From Acidobacteriota bacterium (GTDB taxonomy: Bacteria > Acidobacteriota > Vicinamibacteria > Vicinamibacterales > JAFNAJ01): a stretch of 64,000 nucleotides of DNA. Position 1 is the stretch's first letter; each line of letters starts with the position of its first letter. The position numbers were made by a program, and so were the translations under genes. Of this stretch, positions 1 to 8,802 are shown in pieces. The notes beneath the pieces are model-generated. The model did no database searches. It was not told the DNA's origin and worked only from the letters and a program-made list of their open reading frames with translations. The DNA lies in contig JAHDVP010000014.1 in assembly GCA_023384575.1 (NCBI GenBank), forward strand, positions 1-64,000, in the 5' to 3' direction.

Positions 1-73
1 CCAGTGCGCGAAATGGGGCTCCCCGACCCTAACCGACGCCGGCGGCGTCTACAATGGAAGGGTCGCTGCCCAT

Positions 74-1027
74 ATGCCGATGAGCTTCTTACCACTCGTC
101 GCTCGGACACCCATTCGTTGGTGCGTGTCCTTCGCCCTGGCTGCCCTGGTTGCCGTCGCTCCTCCGGCGACGGCGGTCGCCTTAGGGGACAACGGCGCCG
201 CACGCGGGTCGTCCGCCTCCCTGCCGGAGCGCGAGCCGTTTCTGGCGAAGGTTCGTGAGAACCTGCTGCGCGACCGCACGGTCGAGAGCCAGTACACCTA
301 CCTCGAGACGCGACGCAAGCTGGAAACCGACCACAGTGGACGCCGCGTGCTGAAGGAAGAGCGTGTCCACGAGGTCTATCCCGGCACCGGCCCGCGCGAC
401 TACTACCGGCGCCTCGTCGCCGTCGACGGGCGCCCCGTGCCCGCCGACGAACTCGACAAGCAGGACCGCAAGCGGCGCGAAGAGATCCAGAAGGCCCGGC
501 GCGAGCTGGCGTCCGAGTCCCCTGCGACCCGTGCCCGTCGCGAGCGGAAGGAGGCCGACGAGCGGCGCAAGGATCAGGAGGAGCTCGACGACGCCTTGAG
601 CATGATCGAGGTCACGATCGCCGGGCGGACGACGGTCGACGGCCGCTCGATGATCGTGCTCGACCTGCGCCCGAAGGACGACCCGCCGCGACCGAGGACC
701 CGGATGGGGCGGATCATGCGCAATTTCACCGGCCAGGCCCTGATCAGCGAAGCCGACCACGAGCTCGTCCGGGTCGAGCTCGAGGCCCTCGACACGATTT
801 CGATCGGCTGGGGGGTCATCGCGCGCATCCACAAGGGCAGCCGGGCCAGTTTCGAGCGCAAGCTCGTCAACGGCGAGGTGTGGCTGCCCGCGACCGCCCA
901 CGTTCAGGCCACGGGGCGAGCCGCGCTCGTCAAGGGCATTCGCGTCGACACCGAGACGGTCTACTCCGACTATCGCAAGTTCACGGCCGACGCGCAGATC
1001 ACGTCGATCGGCTCGCCGAGGCCGTAG
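74..1027 (+). CDS. Secreted protein of unknown function
   Basis: The product has 317 residues. An N-terminal signal peptide is visible: a basic start, then a hydrophobic run through about residue 35 ending near an Ala-x-Ala site. The mature part has a highly charged Arg/Glu/Lys helix at about residues 130-170 and otherwise looks beta-rich. The overall pattern (strands, an E-x-Y-T-Y-like N-terminal segment, 'wlPata' near the end) resembles the LolA/outer-membrane lipoprotein-sorting-like secreted proteins common in Acidobacteria, but I cannot assign a function. The ATG at 74 was chosen because it directly precedes the signal peptide. A TACAAT hexamer lies at 50-55. The gene is followed by 140 bp before the toxin-antitoxin pair and is probably monocistronic. 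Confidence 0.75.
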   Translation: MPMSFLPLVARTPIRWCVSFALAALVAVAPPATAVALGDNGAARGSSASLPEREPFLAKVRENLLRDRTVESQYTYLETRRKLETDHSGRRVLKEERVHEVYPGTGPRDYYRRLVAVDGRPVPADELDKQDRKRREEIQKARRELASESPATRARRERKEADERRKDQEELDDALSMIEVTIAGRTTVDGRSMIVLDLRPKDDPPRPRTRMGRIMRNFTGQALISEADHELVRVELEALDTISIGWGVIARIHKGSRASFERKLVNGEVWLPATAHVQATGRAALVKGIRVDTETVYSDYRKFTADAQITSIGSPRP

Positions 1028-1134
1028 GACAGGTCGGGCTTGGCCCCAGGGTCGCCGCGCCCCGTGTGCACACTCGCCGCCAGGGTTTTCCAGGCGGCGA
1101 TCCGGTGGCGGGGGCACACGGTGGCACACGGTCG

Positions 1135-1163
1135 TTGACCATCACGCAGTATGGCCATACCAT
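1135..1163 (+). promoter_or_regulatory. Predicted promoter with palindromic operator of the toxin-antitoxin operon
   Basis: GTATGGCCATAC at 1149-1160 is a perfect 12-bp palindrome. It sits between a TTGACC hexamer (1135-1140) and a TACCAT hexamer (1158-1163) spaced by 17 bp. Ribbon-helix-helix antitoxins are known to bind such palindromes over their own promoter. The predicted transcription start falls at about 1170, next to the ATG at 1171, so the mRNA could be leaderless. The palindrome is seen directly; the promoter and operator roles are inferred. Confidence 0.5.
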
Positions 1164-1170
1164 GGGCTTC

Positions 1171-1446
1171 ATGGCCGCCACGGTCGTGCGAACGACCTAC
1201 GCACTCGACGCAGACACGGTCCGCCGCCTTGAAGGACTGGCCCGAGAGTGGAACGTCTCGAAGTCGGAGGCGCTGCGTCGCGCCATTCGCGCAGCGACGG
1301 CATCACCCGCCCCTGATGAGCGCGTGCGCGCGCTCGATGAGCTGCAGGCGTCAATGCGTCTGACACGAGAAAGTGCCCAGGCGTGGGTTCGTGCGGTGGG
1401 CGCGGAGCGACGCCGGAGCACGAACCGCCGCGTCGCCAGGCGATGA
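1171..1446 (+). CDS. Ribbon-helix-helix antitoxin (VapB-like)
   Basis: The product has 91 residues. The N-terminus shows a beta strand (VRTTYALD) followed by two helices (TVRRLEGLAREW and SKSEALRRAIRAA), the layout of a CopG/Arc-type ribbon-helix-helix DNA-binding domain. The basic C-terminal tail probably wraps the toxin. The gene overlaps the PIN toxin by 4 nt (ATGA at 1443-1446), typical of translationally coupled toxin-antitoxin pairs. Its expected role is to neutralise the toxin and repress the operon through the palindrome just upstream. An in-frame ATG at 1162 is an alternative start. Neither start has a clear Shine-Dalgarno sequence, and the promoter geometry favours 1171. Confidence 0.8.
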   Translation: MAATVVRTTYALDADTVRRLEGLAREWNVSKSEALRRAIRAATASPAPDERVRALDELQASMRLTRESAQAWVRAVGAERRRSTNRRVARR

Positions 1447-1886
1447 GCGTCGTGCCGACGGCCGGGACCGACGCGCCACGACGCCCGGTGCGGGACAGCG
1501 CGACGTCTCCCGTGCATCTCGATACGAGCTTTCTCATCAACGCGCTCGTTGTAGACACGTGGGAAAGCCGACGGCTTCGTCGGTGGCTGCAGCAGGACAC
1601 GAGGATCGCTGTGAGCGCCGTGGCCTGGGCGGAGTTCCTGTGCGGACCGGTTTCGGCGGAGGACCGGCAACGCGCGAGGACCGTGGTGGGCATGCCACTT
1701 CCGCTCGTCGAGGCGGAGGCCGCGCGGGCGGCGGAGCTGTTCAACATGGGTGGACGGCGACGAGGCACCCTGCCGGACGCCCTGATTGCGGCCGCCGCGT
1801 TGGCGGCTGGAGCTGCGCTCGCCACGAGCAACGCCGCGGACTTCGGGCGATTCGAGCGCGAGGGCCTCACGGTCATCGCCGAGTGA
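1443..1886 (+). CDS. PIN-domain ribonuclease toxin (VapC-like)
   Basis: The product has 147 residues. The PIN-domain acidic set is visible: Asp27 (HLDTSFLIN), Glu64 (WAEF), Asp112 (LPDALIAA) and Asp133 (NAADF). These residues coordinate Mg/Mn for RNA cleavage in VapC toxins. About 20 residues precede the PIN core, slightly longer than usual, but the 4-nt ATGA overlap with the antitoxin fixes the ATG at 1443 as the likely start. The RNA target cannot be read from the sequence. The pair stands alone between unrelated chromosomal genes, as horizontally moving type II modules often do. Confidence 0.88.
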   Translation: MSVVPTAGTDAPRRPVRDSATSPVHLDTSFLINALVVDTWESRRLRRWLQQDTRIAVSAVAWAEFLCGPVSAEDRQRARTVVGMPLPLVEAEAARAAELFNMGGRRRGTLPDALIAAAALAAGAALATSNAADFGRFEREGLTVIAE

Positions 1887-2077
1887 GGTCCGCCGGCCCC
1901 CTTCGGCAGCAGACGGCGGGCCGGAGACCTGTGCGCTGCGCACGACGGTCACGAAGACGCCGCGTACGACAGGCGTGGTGCCCGTTCGGTGTCAGGGCAG
2001 CGATCGACGCCCTGGACGCGAGGCCTGACCGGCGCGCCCTTGAACTGAGAAGGCCCGACGGCGGATGATGAGCCGAG

Positions 2078-3154
2078 ATGACTCTGTCTCGACGCTCGTT
2101 GCTCACCTCTCTTCCCGCTGCGACCCTTGCCGCCGCCGCCGCGCCTCTCATCGCCAGCGGCCTCCCGGCCGCGTCCACGCACCAGACCGATAACCGTTCC
2201 ACGCGCCTCGTCCGACCCCCACGCCTGCGGCCTGGTGACGTCGTGGGCCTCGTGGATCCGGCGAGCGCCACGTGGGAGCCCGTCGACGCCGAGATCGCCG
2301 TCGAGTCGCTTGCCGCGCTGGGCCTGAAGGCGAAGCGGGGCGAGCATCTGCTCGATCGCCGCGGGTATTTCGCGGGCCCTGACGAGAACCGCGCGAAGGA
2401 CCTCAATCGCATGTTCGCCGACCCTGAAGTGAAGGCGATTCACTGCCTCCGCGGCGGCTGGGGATCGGCGCGGCTGCTGCCGCTCATCGACTTCGACGCC
2501 ATCGCCCGTTCGCCGAAGATCCTGCTCGGCTACAGCGACATCACGGCGCTCGTGCTGTCGATGCACGCGCGCACGGGGCTCGTGACGTTTCACGGACCGA
2601 ACGGCGCCTCACAGTGGAACCCGTTCAACGTGAGCTGGTTCACGCGCGTGCTCATGGACGGCGACGCAGTGACCTTCGAGAACATCCGCGAGGTCACCGA
2701 GAAGCACCTTACACAGGTCGAGCACCGCGTGCAGACGATCACGCCCGGCGTGGCGCGGGGCCGCCTGCTCGGCGGCAACCTCACGGTGCTGACGACCATC
2801 CTGGGATCGGACTACCTGCCCGACTGGCGCGACGCCGTCCTGTTTCTCGAGGACGTGAACGAAGCGCCCTACCGCGTCGACCGCATGCTGACGCAGCTCG
2901 GGCTCGCCGGCGTCCTGGCCCAGGCAAAGGCCGTGATCTGGGGGACGTGCGCGAAGTGCACGCCTGGCGAGGGGTACGGGTCGCTCACGATCACCGACGT
3001 GCTCGACGACCACGTGAAAACGCTCGGCGTGCCCGCGTGGCAGGGCGCCATGATCGGCCACATCGACCGGCAGTTCACGCTGCCGATCGGAGTGGAGGTC
3101 GAAGTCGACGCCACCGCAGGGACGATCCGGATGCTCGAACCGGCCGTCAGCTGA
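2078..3154 (+). CDS. Tat-exported LD-carboxypeptidase (peptidase S66)
   Basis: The product has 358 residues. It begins with a twin-arginine signal (SRRSLL followed by a hydrophobic Ala-rich stretch to about residue 30), so export is expected. The S66 hallmarks are visible: a CLRGGWGS segment, the GYSDITAL nucleophile motif, a downstream acidic motif in FLEDVNEAPYRVDR and a C-terminal His in GHIDRQFTLPIG. S66 enzymes cleave the L,D bond of murein tetrapeptides (LdcA, cytoplasmic) or related peptides; an exported form suggests cell-wall turnover or scavenging. It ends only 9 bp from the convergent HEAT-cyclophilin gene. The 191 bp upstream contain nothing I can name. Confidence 0.9.
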   Translation: MTLSRRSLLTSLPAATLAAAAAPLIASGLPAASTHQTDNRSTRLVRPPRLRPGDVVGLVDPASATWEPVDAEIAVESLAALGLKAKRGEHLLDRRGYFAGPDENRAKDLNRMFADPEVKAIHCLRGGWGSARLLPLIDFDAIARSPKILLGYSDITALVLSMHARTGLVTFHGPNGASQWNPFNVSWFTRVLMDGDAVTFENIREVTEKHLTQVEHRVQTITPGVARGRLLGGNLTVLTTILGSDYLPDWRDAVLFLEDVNEAPYRVDRMLTQLGLAGVLAQAKAVIWGTCAKCTPGEGYGSLTITDVLDDHVKTLGVPAWQGAMIGHIDRQFTLPIGVEVEVDATAGTIRMLEPAVS

Positions 3155-3163
3155 CCGAGGGGA

Positions 3164-5395
3164 TCACGGCGCGGCCGCCGGATCGGCCTCCATCACCTCG
3201 ACCCGCTCGATGCGCTCGCCCTCGAGGAAGCCGTCGACGTGTTCCATCCCGCTCACGACCTCGGCGAACACGGTGTAGTCGTCGTCGAGGCGGACGTTGT
3301 CGACCAGGTTGATGTAGAACTGCGCGTCGCCGGTGTCGCGACCCCGCGTCGACAGGCCGACGGTGCCGCGCAGGTTGGAACGGCCGACCTCGTCGCGCGA
3401 GAACGGGCCATCGCCCCAGTACTCGTTGGCCCCCGGGCTCCCCCCCTGGACGACGAAGCCGGGGACGACGCGATGAAAGGTGAGGCCGTCGTAGTAACCG
3501 GCCTCGGCGAGGCGAAGGAAGCGGAAGGCGTTGAGCGGCGCCTCATCCGGCAGCAGCCGCAGCGCGACTCGCGCACCCGATGACATGTGCAAGGTGACGC
3601 TCACGTCCGCCATCCGGCGCAGGTCGGCGGCCGTGGGCAGCGGGCTGCGCGGTAACGGCTGCGGGCGCGGCTGCTGCGACTCGCCCGTCCAGGCCGAGAG
3701 CGTGTCGGCCGCCCTCGCAGCGACCAGCGGATCGAAGTCCCCGAGATAGGGGCGAAGCCAGTCGGCCCGTGGCGGTCCGGCGTGCTGTTTCAGGGCATCG
3801 ACGAGCGCGAGCCGGATGTCACGCGACGTCTCGCGCTTCAGGCCCGTAACGCGGTCAAGGGCTTCGGCGAGGCCATCGGCCAGCCGCGGGTCGGCCGGCA
3901 GGGGCTCGACGAGCCGCGCAGTGGTGAGGACGAGCTGCGGGTCGTCACGGCCAAGCGCCGCGAGCAGAGTGGGCAGCGCCCCGGCGCCTCGCAGGTCGAG
4001 CAGCGGCCGAAGGGCCGCCTCTTGGACGTTGTCGACCGGGTCGCTGGCGAGGCGCTCGAGCGTGTCCCCGTCGCCAAGCGTCGCGGCGGCTCGTACGGCG
4101 GCCACGCGCACCTGCCAGACCTCGTCGCCCGCGAACGCCGCGAGTCTGTCGCGTGCCGTGTCGGGGTCGAGCGCAGCAAGCGAGGTGAACGCCCGGGCCC
4201 GGCGATGCCAACTGGGCGGCACGGGCGCCGCGGCGTCGGCCACCTCGACGGGGCTCGGGGCGAGTGGCGGGGCAGTCCACGCGGCAAGACGACCAGCCGT
4301 CTCCGGGTCGCCCTCACAGAGGGTCGCGACGGCGTCGATGGCGGCGAGCGCCACGTGGGCGACCGGGTCGTCGAGCACCGGTCTGACCAAGGCACACGGC
4401 ACCTCCGAGGGCCGGCGGACAGCCGACGCGAGGGTCTCCAAACGGACGAGCCACGCTCCGTCGGCCAGGCCACGGCGGATGACGGGCACCGGATCCACGA
4501 GTGTGCCGATGACCGCGCGGTACGCCAGTCGCCTGACCTGGTCGTCCGGGTCGTCGAGTGCGTCGACCAGCACGGAGTCCAGCCGAGCCGAGGTCGCGAG
4601 GGCAGCCACCGCCAGGCGACGAACCCGGCGGGCGGGCGCGGGCGGCTCGACGCTGTTCAGCACACGGCCTTCGTCCGCGCGGCCGAGCCCGGCGGCTTGG
4701 CGCAGAAACTCCTGCGAAATCTCTGTTATATGACCTAAAGACGCGTGGCGCCTGGCCAACGATTCGAGGCCGCGGGTTAGCGGCAGCACGAGAACTGGGG
4801 AGGCCGCGGGCTCTCGAACGACCATCGCGCTGAGGATGTCGCGCTCGGCGGCGGCGATACCCTCTGTGGTGGTATGGGTCAAACGACCAATTGACTCCGC
4901 GATCGCTGCCCGTACTTCGAGGACGGTCTCCACTTGAAGACGGGTCAGGAGCTCCCGGCGGGCGTCGGCCGCTCCCGCCCGCCGGGCGCTTTGAGCCAGC
5001 GCCCGCGCGGTAGCCACCCGCACGGCAACGTTGGTCGATTCAAATCCAAGGACGATCTGCGGTGCCAGGGCCGACCGCTCCAGGCGTCCGAGCGCACGAA
5101 CCGCTGCTCCCTGCAGCGCCGCATCCCTCTGGGCCAGCCCCTGGAGAAACGGCAGCAGATCCTCCGGGCCGTCGACCCTCGCGTCCTCGGCCGCGAGCAT
5201 CCGGAGCCGAAGGTCAGACGACACGTCAGTTTCTGCTGTTTGACCAAATGCTGGCATGGCCAGCACGCTGACCACCAGGGCCGTGGCCGCCGCGATGCAC
5301 CCGAGCGGTCGCCCTGACGACTCAGCGACGGGTCGTGGCGGCCGAATAGCGAAGCATCTGCGTCGTGAGGTCGAGCGGGTAGGAAATGTGCACAT
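3164..5395 (-). CDS. HEAT-repeat protein with C-terminal cyclophilin peptidyl-prolyl isomerase domain
   Basis: From the chosen ATG (5395) the product has 743 residues. A signal-peptide-like hydrophobic segment (ALVVSVLAMPAFG) is followed by many HEAT-like helical repeats (about residues 60-560) rich in 'DPDDQVRRLAYRAV'-type units. The C-terminal 145 residues form a cyclophilin domain with FHRVVPGFVVQGG, GTVGLS and DAQFYINLVDN, which carry the usual active-site Arg, Phe and Gln. The likely role is an exported folding helper in which the HEAT solenoid binds clients. The start is uncertain: the reading frame is open far upstream, no good ribosome site exists, and the chosen start overlaps the M49 gene by about 74 nt. 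It is the last gene of a three-gene minus-strand operon. Confidence 0.8.
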   Translation of the reverse strand: MCTFPTRSTSRRRCFAIRPPRPVAESSGRPLGCIAAATALVVSVLAMPAFGQTAETDVSSDLRLRMLAAEDARVDGPEDLLPFLQGLAQRDAALQGAAVRALGRLERSALAPQIVLGFESTNVAVRVATARALAQSARRAGAADARRELLTRLQVETVLEVRAAIAESIGRLTHTTTEGIAAAERDILSAMVVREPAASPVLVLPLTRGLESLARRHASLGHITEISQEFLRQAAGLGRADEGRVLNSVEPPAPARRVRRLAVAALATSARLDSVLVDALDDPDDQVRRLAYRAVIGTLVDPVPVIRRGLADGAWLVRLETLASAVRRPSEVPCALVRPVLDDPVAHVALAAIDAVATLCEGDPETAGRLAAWTAPPLAPSPVEVADAAAPVPPSWHRRARAFTSLAALDPDTARDRLAAFAGDEVWQVRVAAVRAAATLGDGDTLERLASDPVDNVQEAALRPLLDLRGAGALPTLLAALGRDDPQLVLTTARLVEPLPADPRLADGLAEALDRVTGLKRETSRDIRLALVDALKQHAGPPRADWLRPYLGDFDPLVAARAADTLSAWTGESQQPRPQPLPRSPLPTAADLRRMADVSVTLHMSSGARVALRLLPDEAPLNAFRFLRLAEAGYYDGLTFHRVVPGFVVQGGSPGANEYWGDGPFSRDEVGRSNLRGTVGLSTRGRDTGDAQFYINLVDNVRLDDDYTVFAEVVSGMEHVDGFLEGERIERVEVMEADPAAAP

Positions 5396-7307
5396 CGGTG
5401 ATGGTGCCCGACTCGTCGTAGACGGGCGCGAGGTCCGGCATGACGAACCCCGTGTACGACGGAAGGCGCAGGGCGTCGACCCGCGCGACGACCTCGTCGC
5501 GCAGGGCGGCGTCGAAGTGAATGCCATACGCCTCGAAGAACGAACGCGCCGCGTCGTAATCGCCCTCCGACTTCATGCGCTGCACGTCGACGAGCAGACG
5601 GCCCACGCCCTCCCGGAACGCGTCGCGGTCGGTCATGACCCAATAGGTCTTGCCCTCGCGCCGCCGTACGTCGATGGCGGACGTGTGCGCCATCAGCCAC
5701 CGGACGATGGCCTGACGGTTCCTCATGTGGTCTTCTTCGATGAGCGTCCCCGTCCGGATCCGGCGCAGTTGGACGAGGGCGTTGCGAACGTACCCCTCGT
5801 ATTCGGCCTGAACGACCTCGTGACGATAGCTCTCTGTCAAAAGACCTAATTCGACCATGACCGGGTCGGCCACGAAGTACAAGGCCACGAGATCGGCCCG
5901 GGTCTCCTCGAGCGCGGAGTAGTGCTCCCTCAGGTAGACCTGAGGCGTCCCGTTCAGCCGCGGCGCCAGACGGCCCGACCCGTGACCGATGACCTCGTGC
6001 AGGTTGGTCGTCAACTCGCCGGCAAGGCTGCTCCAGCGCTCGGCACGCTCGGCTTCCTCCGTGGTCCAGGAGAACTCTCGCCGGAACTCGGTCGGCAGGG
6101 AACGATCGTAGGCGAGCACCACGTTCGAGAGCGAGACCGACTTGCTCCCTTGCACCTCGCGAATGCACTCGTCGTTGGGCAGGTTGATGCCGATCGGGGT
6201 CATCGGCCCCGAGTCGCCGGTCTCGATAACGACGTCGATGGCCCGGGCGGTCACACCCTGGACGTCGAGGCGCCTGTACTCGTCGGCGTAGGGCATGTGC
6301 CCTTCAAACCACGGGGCGTGGCGGGCGATGGCCTCGATGTCGCGGGTCTTCTCCTGGTTCGTGTAGTAGACGAGCGCCTCCCAGGCCCCCTTTCGCCCAC
6401 GTGGGTCGAGGTAGACCTCGACGAACCCGTTGATGGTGTCGACGGGCGAGTCCTTGTCGGCCACCCACGCGATGTCGTAGGCGCGCCGGTCGTCCTCGTC
6501 ACCGGTCCGATACCACCGGATGAGGGCCCGCAGCGCCGCGCCCATCGCGTCCGTGGCATAGGGCACGGCGGCCTCAAGGTGCCCGACGATGCGCTCGATG
6601 GCGTCGCCGTAGAGGCCGCCGACCCGGTAGACCTCCTCGACGAGCCGGCCGTCGCGTTTCACCAGGCGCGAGTTGAGCGGGTGCCGCTCGTCGAACCCGT
6701 CGAGGTCGGCCAGCGTGACGCCGGCGTAGAGGTTGTTGGCGCTCGCTTCGAGGATGTCGCGGCCCTCGCCGGGCGTCTTGCTGGTCACGACGGCGTCGAC
6801 GTCGGGGTCGAGAAACCAGGGGGCGACCCGCGCCGCGTACTGGACGACCGTCTCGGCGTCGCCGAGCGGCAGGTGCGCGCCGTCGGCAGCGACCGCGGCG
6901 AGCGCCCCGGCGAAGGTGGCGGCGTCGAGGGTCATCACGAACTTGCGCGCGGTCAGGGTGTTGTGCGGACCGGTATTCAGCCAGAACAGCTTCGTGTATC
7001 GAGTAAACTCGTCCCGCACGCCGGAGGCGAGCGCAAATCCGTGCCGCAAGACTTCTTCGAGCACCGCCCGCATCTCGAGCCCGTGGGCGTACCGCTGGTC
7101 GTAGTAGATGTCGCGTCCGGCAATCGCAGCCTGCGCCAGGTGCCACACGAGCGTCTTCTCGCGGAGGGGCAGGGCCTCGAACCCGTCGGCGTACAACTGG
7201 ACGATCGCGGCGTCGTCGACCTGCTCGAGCAGGTACGGTCGCGTGTCGGCGGGCGCCGTGACGGAGGTCGAGCCACCCGTTGCGCCAGACCCGCGGCCGC
7301 GGCTCAC
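5322..7307 (-). CDS. Dipeptidyl peptidase III family metallopeptidase (M49)
   Basis: The product has 661 residues and a GTG start. The M49 zinc signature HEVIGHG is at His437-Glu438-His442, and a second motif EETRAD (Glu468 as probable third ligand) follows. M49 enzymes remove dipeptides from peptide N-termini. No signal peptide is seen, so a cytoplasmic location is likely. The GTG start overlaps the stop of the upstream MBL gene as GTGA, indicating translational coupling; the cyclophilin gene follows. The spacing between the two zinc motifs is shorter than in eukaryotic DPP III, which fits bacterial members. Confidence 0.88.
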   Translation of the reverse strand: MSRGRGSGATGGSTSVTAPADTRPYLLEQVDDAAIVQLYADGFEALPLREKTLVWHLAQAAIAGRDIYYDQRYAHGLEMRAVLEEVLRHGFALASGVRDEFTRYTKLFWLNTGPHNTLTARKFVMTLDAATFAGALAAVAADGAHLPLGDAETVVQYAARVAPWFLDPDVDAVVTSKTPGEGRDILEASANNLYAGVTLADLDGFDERHPLNSRLVKRDGRLVEEVYRVGGLYGDAIERIVGHLEAAVPYATDAMGAALRALIRWYRTGDEDDRRAYDIAWVADKDSPVDTINGFVEVYLDPRGRKGAWEALVYYTNQEKTRDIEAIARHAPWFEGHMPYADEYRRLDVQGVTARAIDVVIETGDSGPMTPIGINLPNDECIREVQGSKSVSLSNVVLAYDRSLPTEFRREFSWTTEEAERAERWSSLAGELTTNLHEVIGHGSGRLAPRLNGTPQVYLREHYSALEETRADLVALYFVADPVMVELGLLTESYRHEVVQAEYEGYVRNALVQLRRIRTGTLIEEDHMRNRQAIVRWLMAHTSAIDVRRREGKTYWVMTDRDAFREGVGRLLVDVQRMKSEGDYDAARSFFEAYGIHFDAALRDEVVARVDALRLPSYTGFVMPDLAPVYDESGTITDVHISYPLDLTTQMLRYSAATTRR

Positions 7308-8686
7308 AGTTCCACTCGATCGAGGTACGCGGGAATCTCGACCGTCCAGCCGAGCGTCGATTCGACCTGGCTCTTCAAGGTCGCCATCGGCTCGGGTTCA
7401 CCGTGTACCAGGAAAGTGCGGCGGGGCGGCGCCTCGAAGCCGCGCAGCCAGCGCAGGATCTCGGACTGATCGGCGTGCGCCGACATCGAATCGATCTTGG
7501 CGATCCTCGCCCGCACGGGCACCATCTGCCCGTGCATCTTCACCTCCGCGGCGCCGTCGACCAGGCTGCGTCCCCGAGTGCCGGCGGCCTGGTAGCCGAC
7601 AAACAGCACCGTGTACCGCGGGTCGGGCAGCGCCGCCACCAGGTGGTGCAACACGCGCCCCCCCGTCGCCATGCCGCTCGACGAGATGACGATGGCGGTG
7701 GTTTTCGAGCGGGTGAGCTCCTTCGACTGCTGCGTGGAGTTGACCGTCTGGAAGCGGGCCGTGCAGAACCCGCACACGTCCCTCGTGCCGCCCTGCACGT
7801 CGGGGTCGAGCTCGTTGGCGCGGGCCCTGTAGTAGTTGAGGGCCTCGATGGCCATCGGGCTGTCCAGGTAGACGGGCAGCACGGGAATCCGCTTCGCATC
7901 CTCCAGCCGTTTGATCCAGTACAGCAGCTCCTCGACCCGGCCGATGGCAAACGACGGGATGATCAACTTGCCGCCTCGATTGACGGTCTCGTTGATGATG
8001 CCGGCGAGCTCCTGCCCGTCGTCGTTCGGGTGATGCAGGCGGTCGCCGTAGGTCGATTCGAGCAGCAGGACATCGGCCCGCGGCACCGGCGTCGGGTCGG
8101 GGAGCACCGGGCGATCGTAGCGGCCGAGGTCGCCGCCGAAGAGCACGTCGATGTCCGAGCCGTGATCCACCGTCATCTTCACGAAGGCCGAGCCCAGCAG
8201 GTGACCGGCGTTGATGAACTCGACGTCGATGCCCTCCGCGATGCGGAGCCGCCGCTCGAACCCCACGGGCTGGAACTGCGAGAGCGCGCGGTAGGCGTCG
8301 GCCTCGGTGAACAGCGGCTGCGCGGGATCGTGCCTGGTGTACCCGTGCTTGTTCGCCTGGCGCGCGTCCTCTTCCTGAAGGCGGCCGCCGTCGGGCAGCA
8401 CCACCCGGCACAGGTCGAAGGTCGCGGGCGTGCAGAAGATGCGCCCGCGGAAGCCGCCGGCCACCAGCCGGGGCAACGACCCCGAGTGGTCCATGTGCGC
8501 GTGGGTCAGGACGACGGCGTCGAGACTGGCCGGGTCGACCGGCAGAGGGTCCCAGTTGCGTCGACGGAGTTCTCGCAGCCCCTGGAAGAGGCCGCAGTCG
8601 ACGAGCACGCGGCGGTCGCCGGCCTCGACGAGGTACTTGGAGCCGGTGACGGTCTGAGCGGCGCCGAGAAAGGTGACGAGCGGCAC
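7304..8686 (-). CDS. Beta-CASP metallo-beta-lactamase-fold RNase-like protein
   Basis: The product has 460 residues. It contains the metallo-beta-lactamase motif THAHMDHSG (His62, His64, Asp66, His67), a beta-CASP central region and a C-terminal RNA-specificity (RMMBL) part with SMSAHADQSEIL and FLVHGEPE. Homologues are related to the CPSF-73/Ysh1 group and act as metal-dependent RNA endo/exonucleases. The GTG start at 8686 is supported by a strong GGGAGGAA Shine-Dalgarno sequence six bases upstream. It is the first gene of the operon with M49 and HEAT-cyclophilin and is divergent from the S9 peptidase. The exact RNA substrate is unknown. Confidence 0.9.
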   Translation of the reverse strand: MPLVTFLGAAQTVTGSKYLVEAGDRRVLVDCGLFQGLRELRRRNWDPLPVDPASLDAVVLTHAHMDHSGSLPRLVAGGFRGRIFCTPATFDLCRVVLPDGGRLQEEDARQANKHGYTRHDPAQPLFTEADAYRALSQFQPVGFERRLRIAEGIDVEFINAGHLLGSAFVKMTVDHGSDIDVLFGGDLGRYDRPVLPDPTPVPRADVLLLESTYGDRLHHPNDDGQELAGIINETVNRGGKLIIPSFAIGRVEELLYWIKRLEDAKRIPVLPVYLDSPMAIEALNYYRARANELDPDVQGGTRDVCGFCTARFQTVNSTQQSKELTRSKTTAIVISSSGMATGGRVLHHLVAALPDPRYTVLFVGYQAAGTRGRSLVDGAAEVKMHGQMVPVRARIAKIDSMSAHADQSEILRWLRGFEAPPRRTFLVHGEPEPMATLKSQVESTLGWTVEIPAYLDRVEL

Positions 8687-8802
8687 GGGCAGTTCCTCCC
8701 GACACGGCCGACAGTGGCCGCAGGGCGACTTTACCAGAATCGAATCACGTGACTCCGGTGTAAGCTGGCGCCGCCCCCCGAATTCTTCCGCGGAGACCCG
8801 CC

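Noticed and set aside
3164-5527. Longer 787-residue version of the HEAT-cyclophilin protein
   Set aside because: The extra N-terminal residues are Ser/Arg/Thr-rich, overlap the M49 gene deeply and precede the signal-like segment, so they look like antisense-type frame noise.
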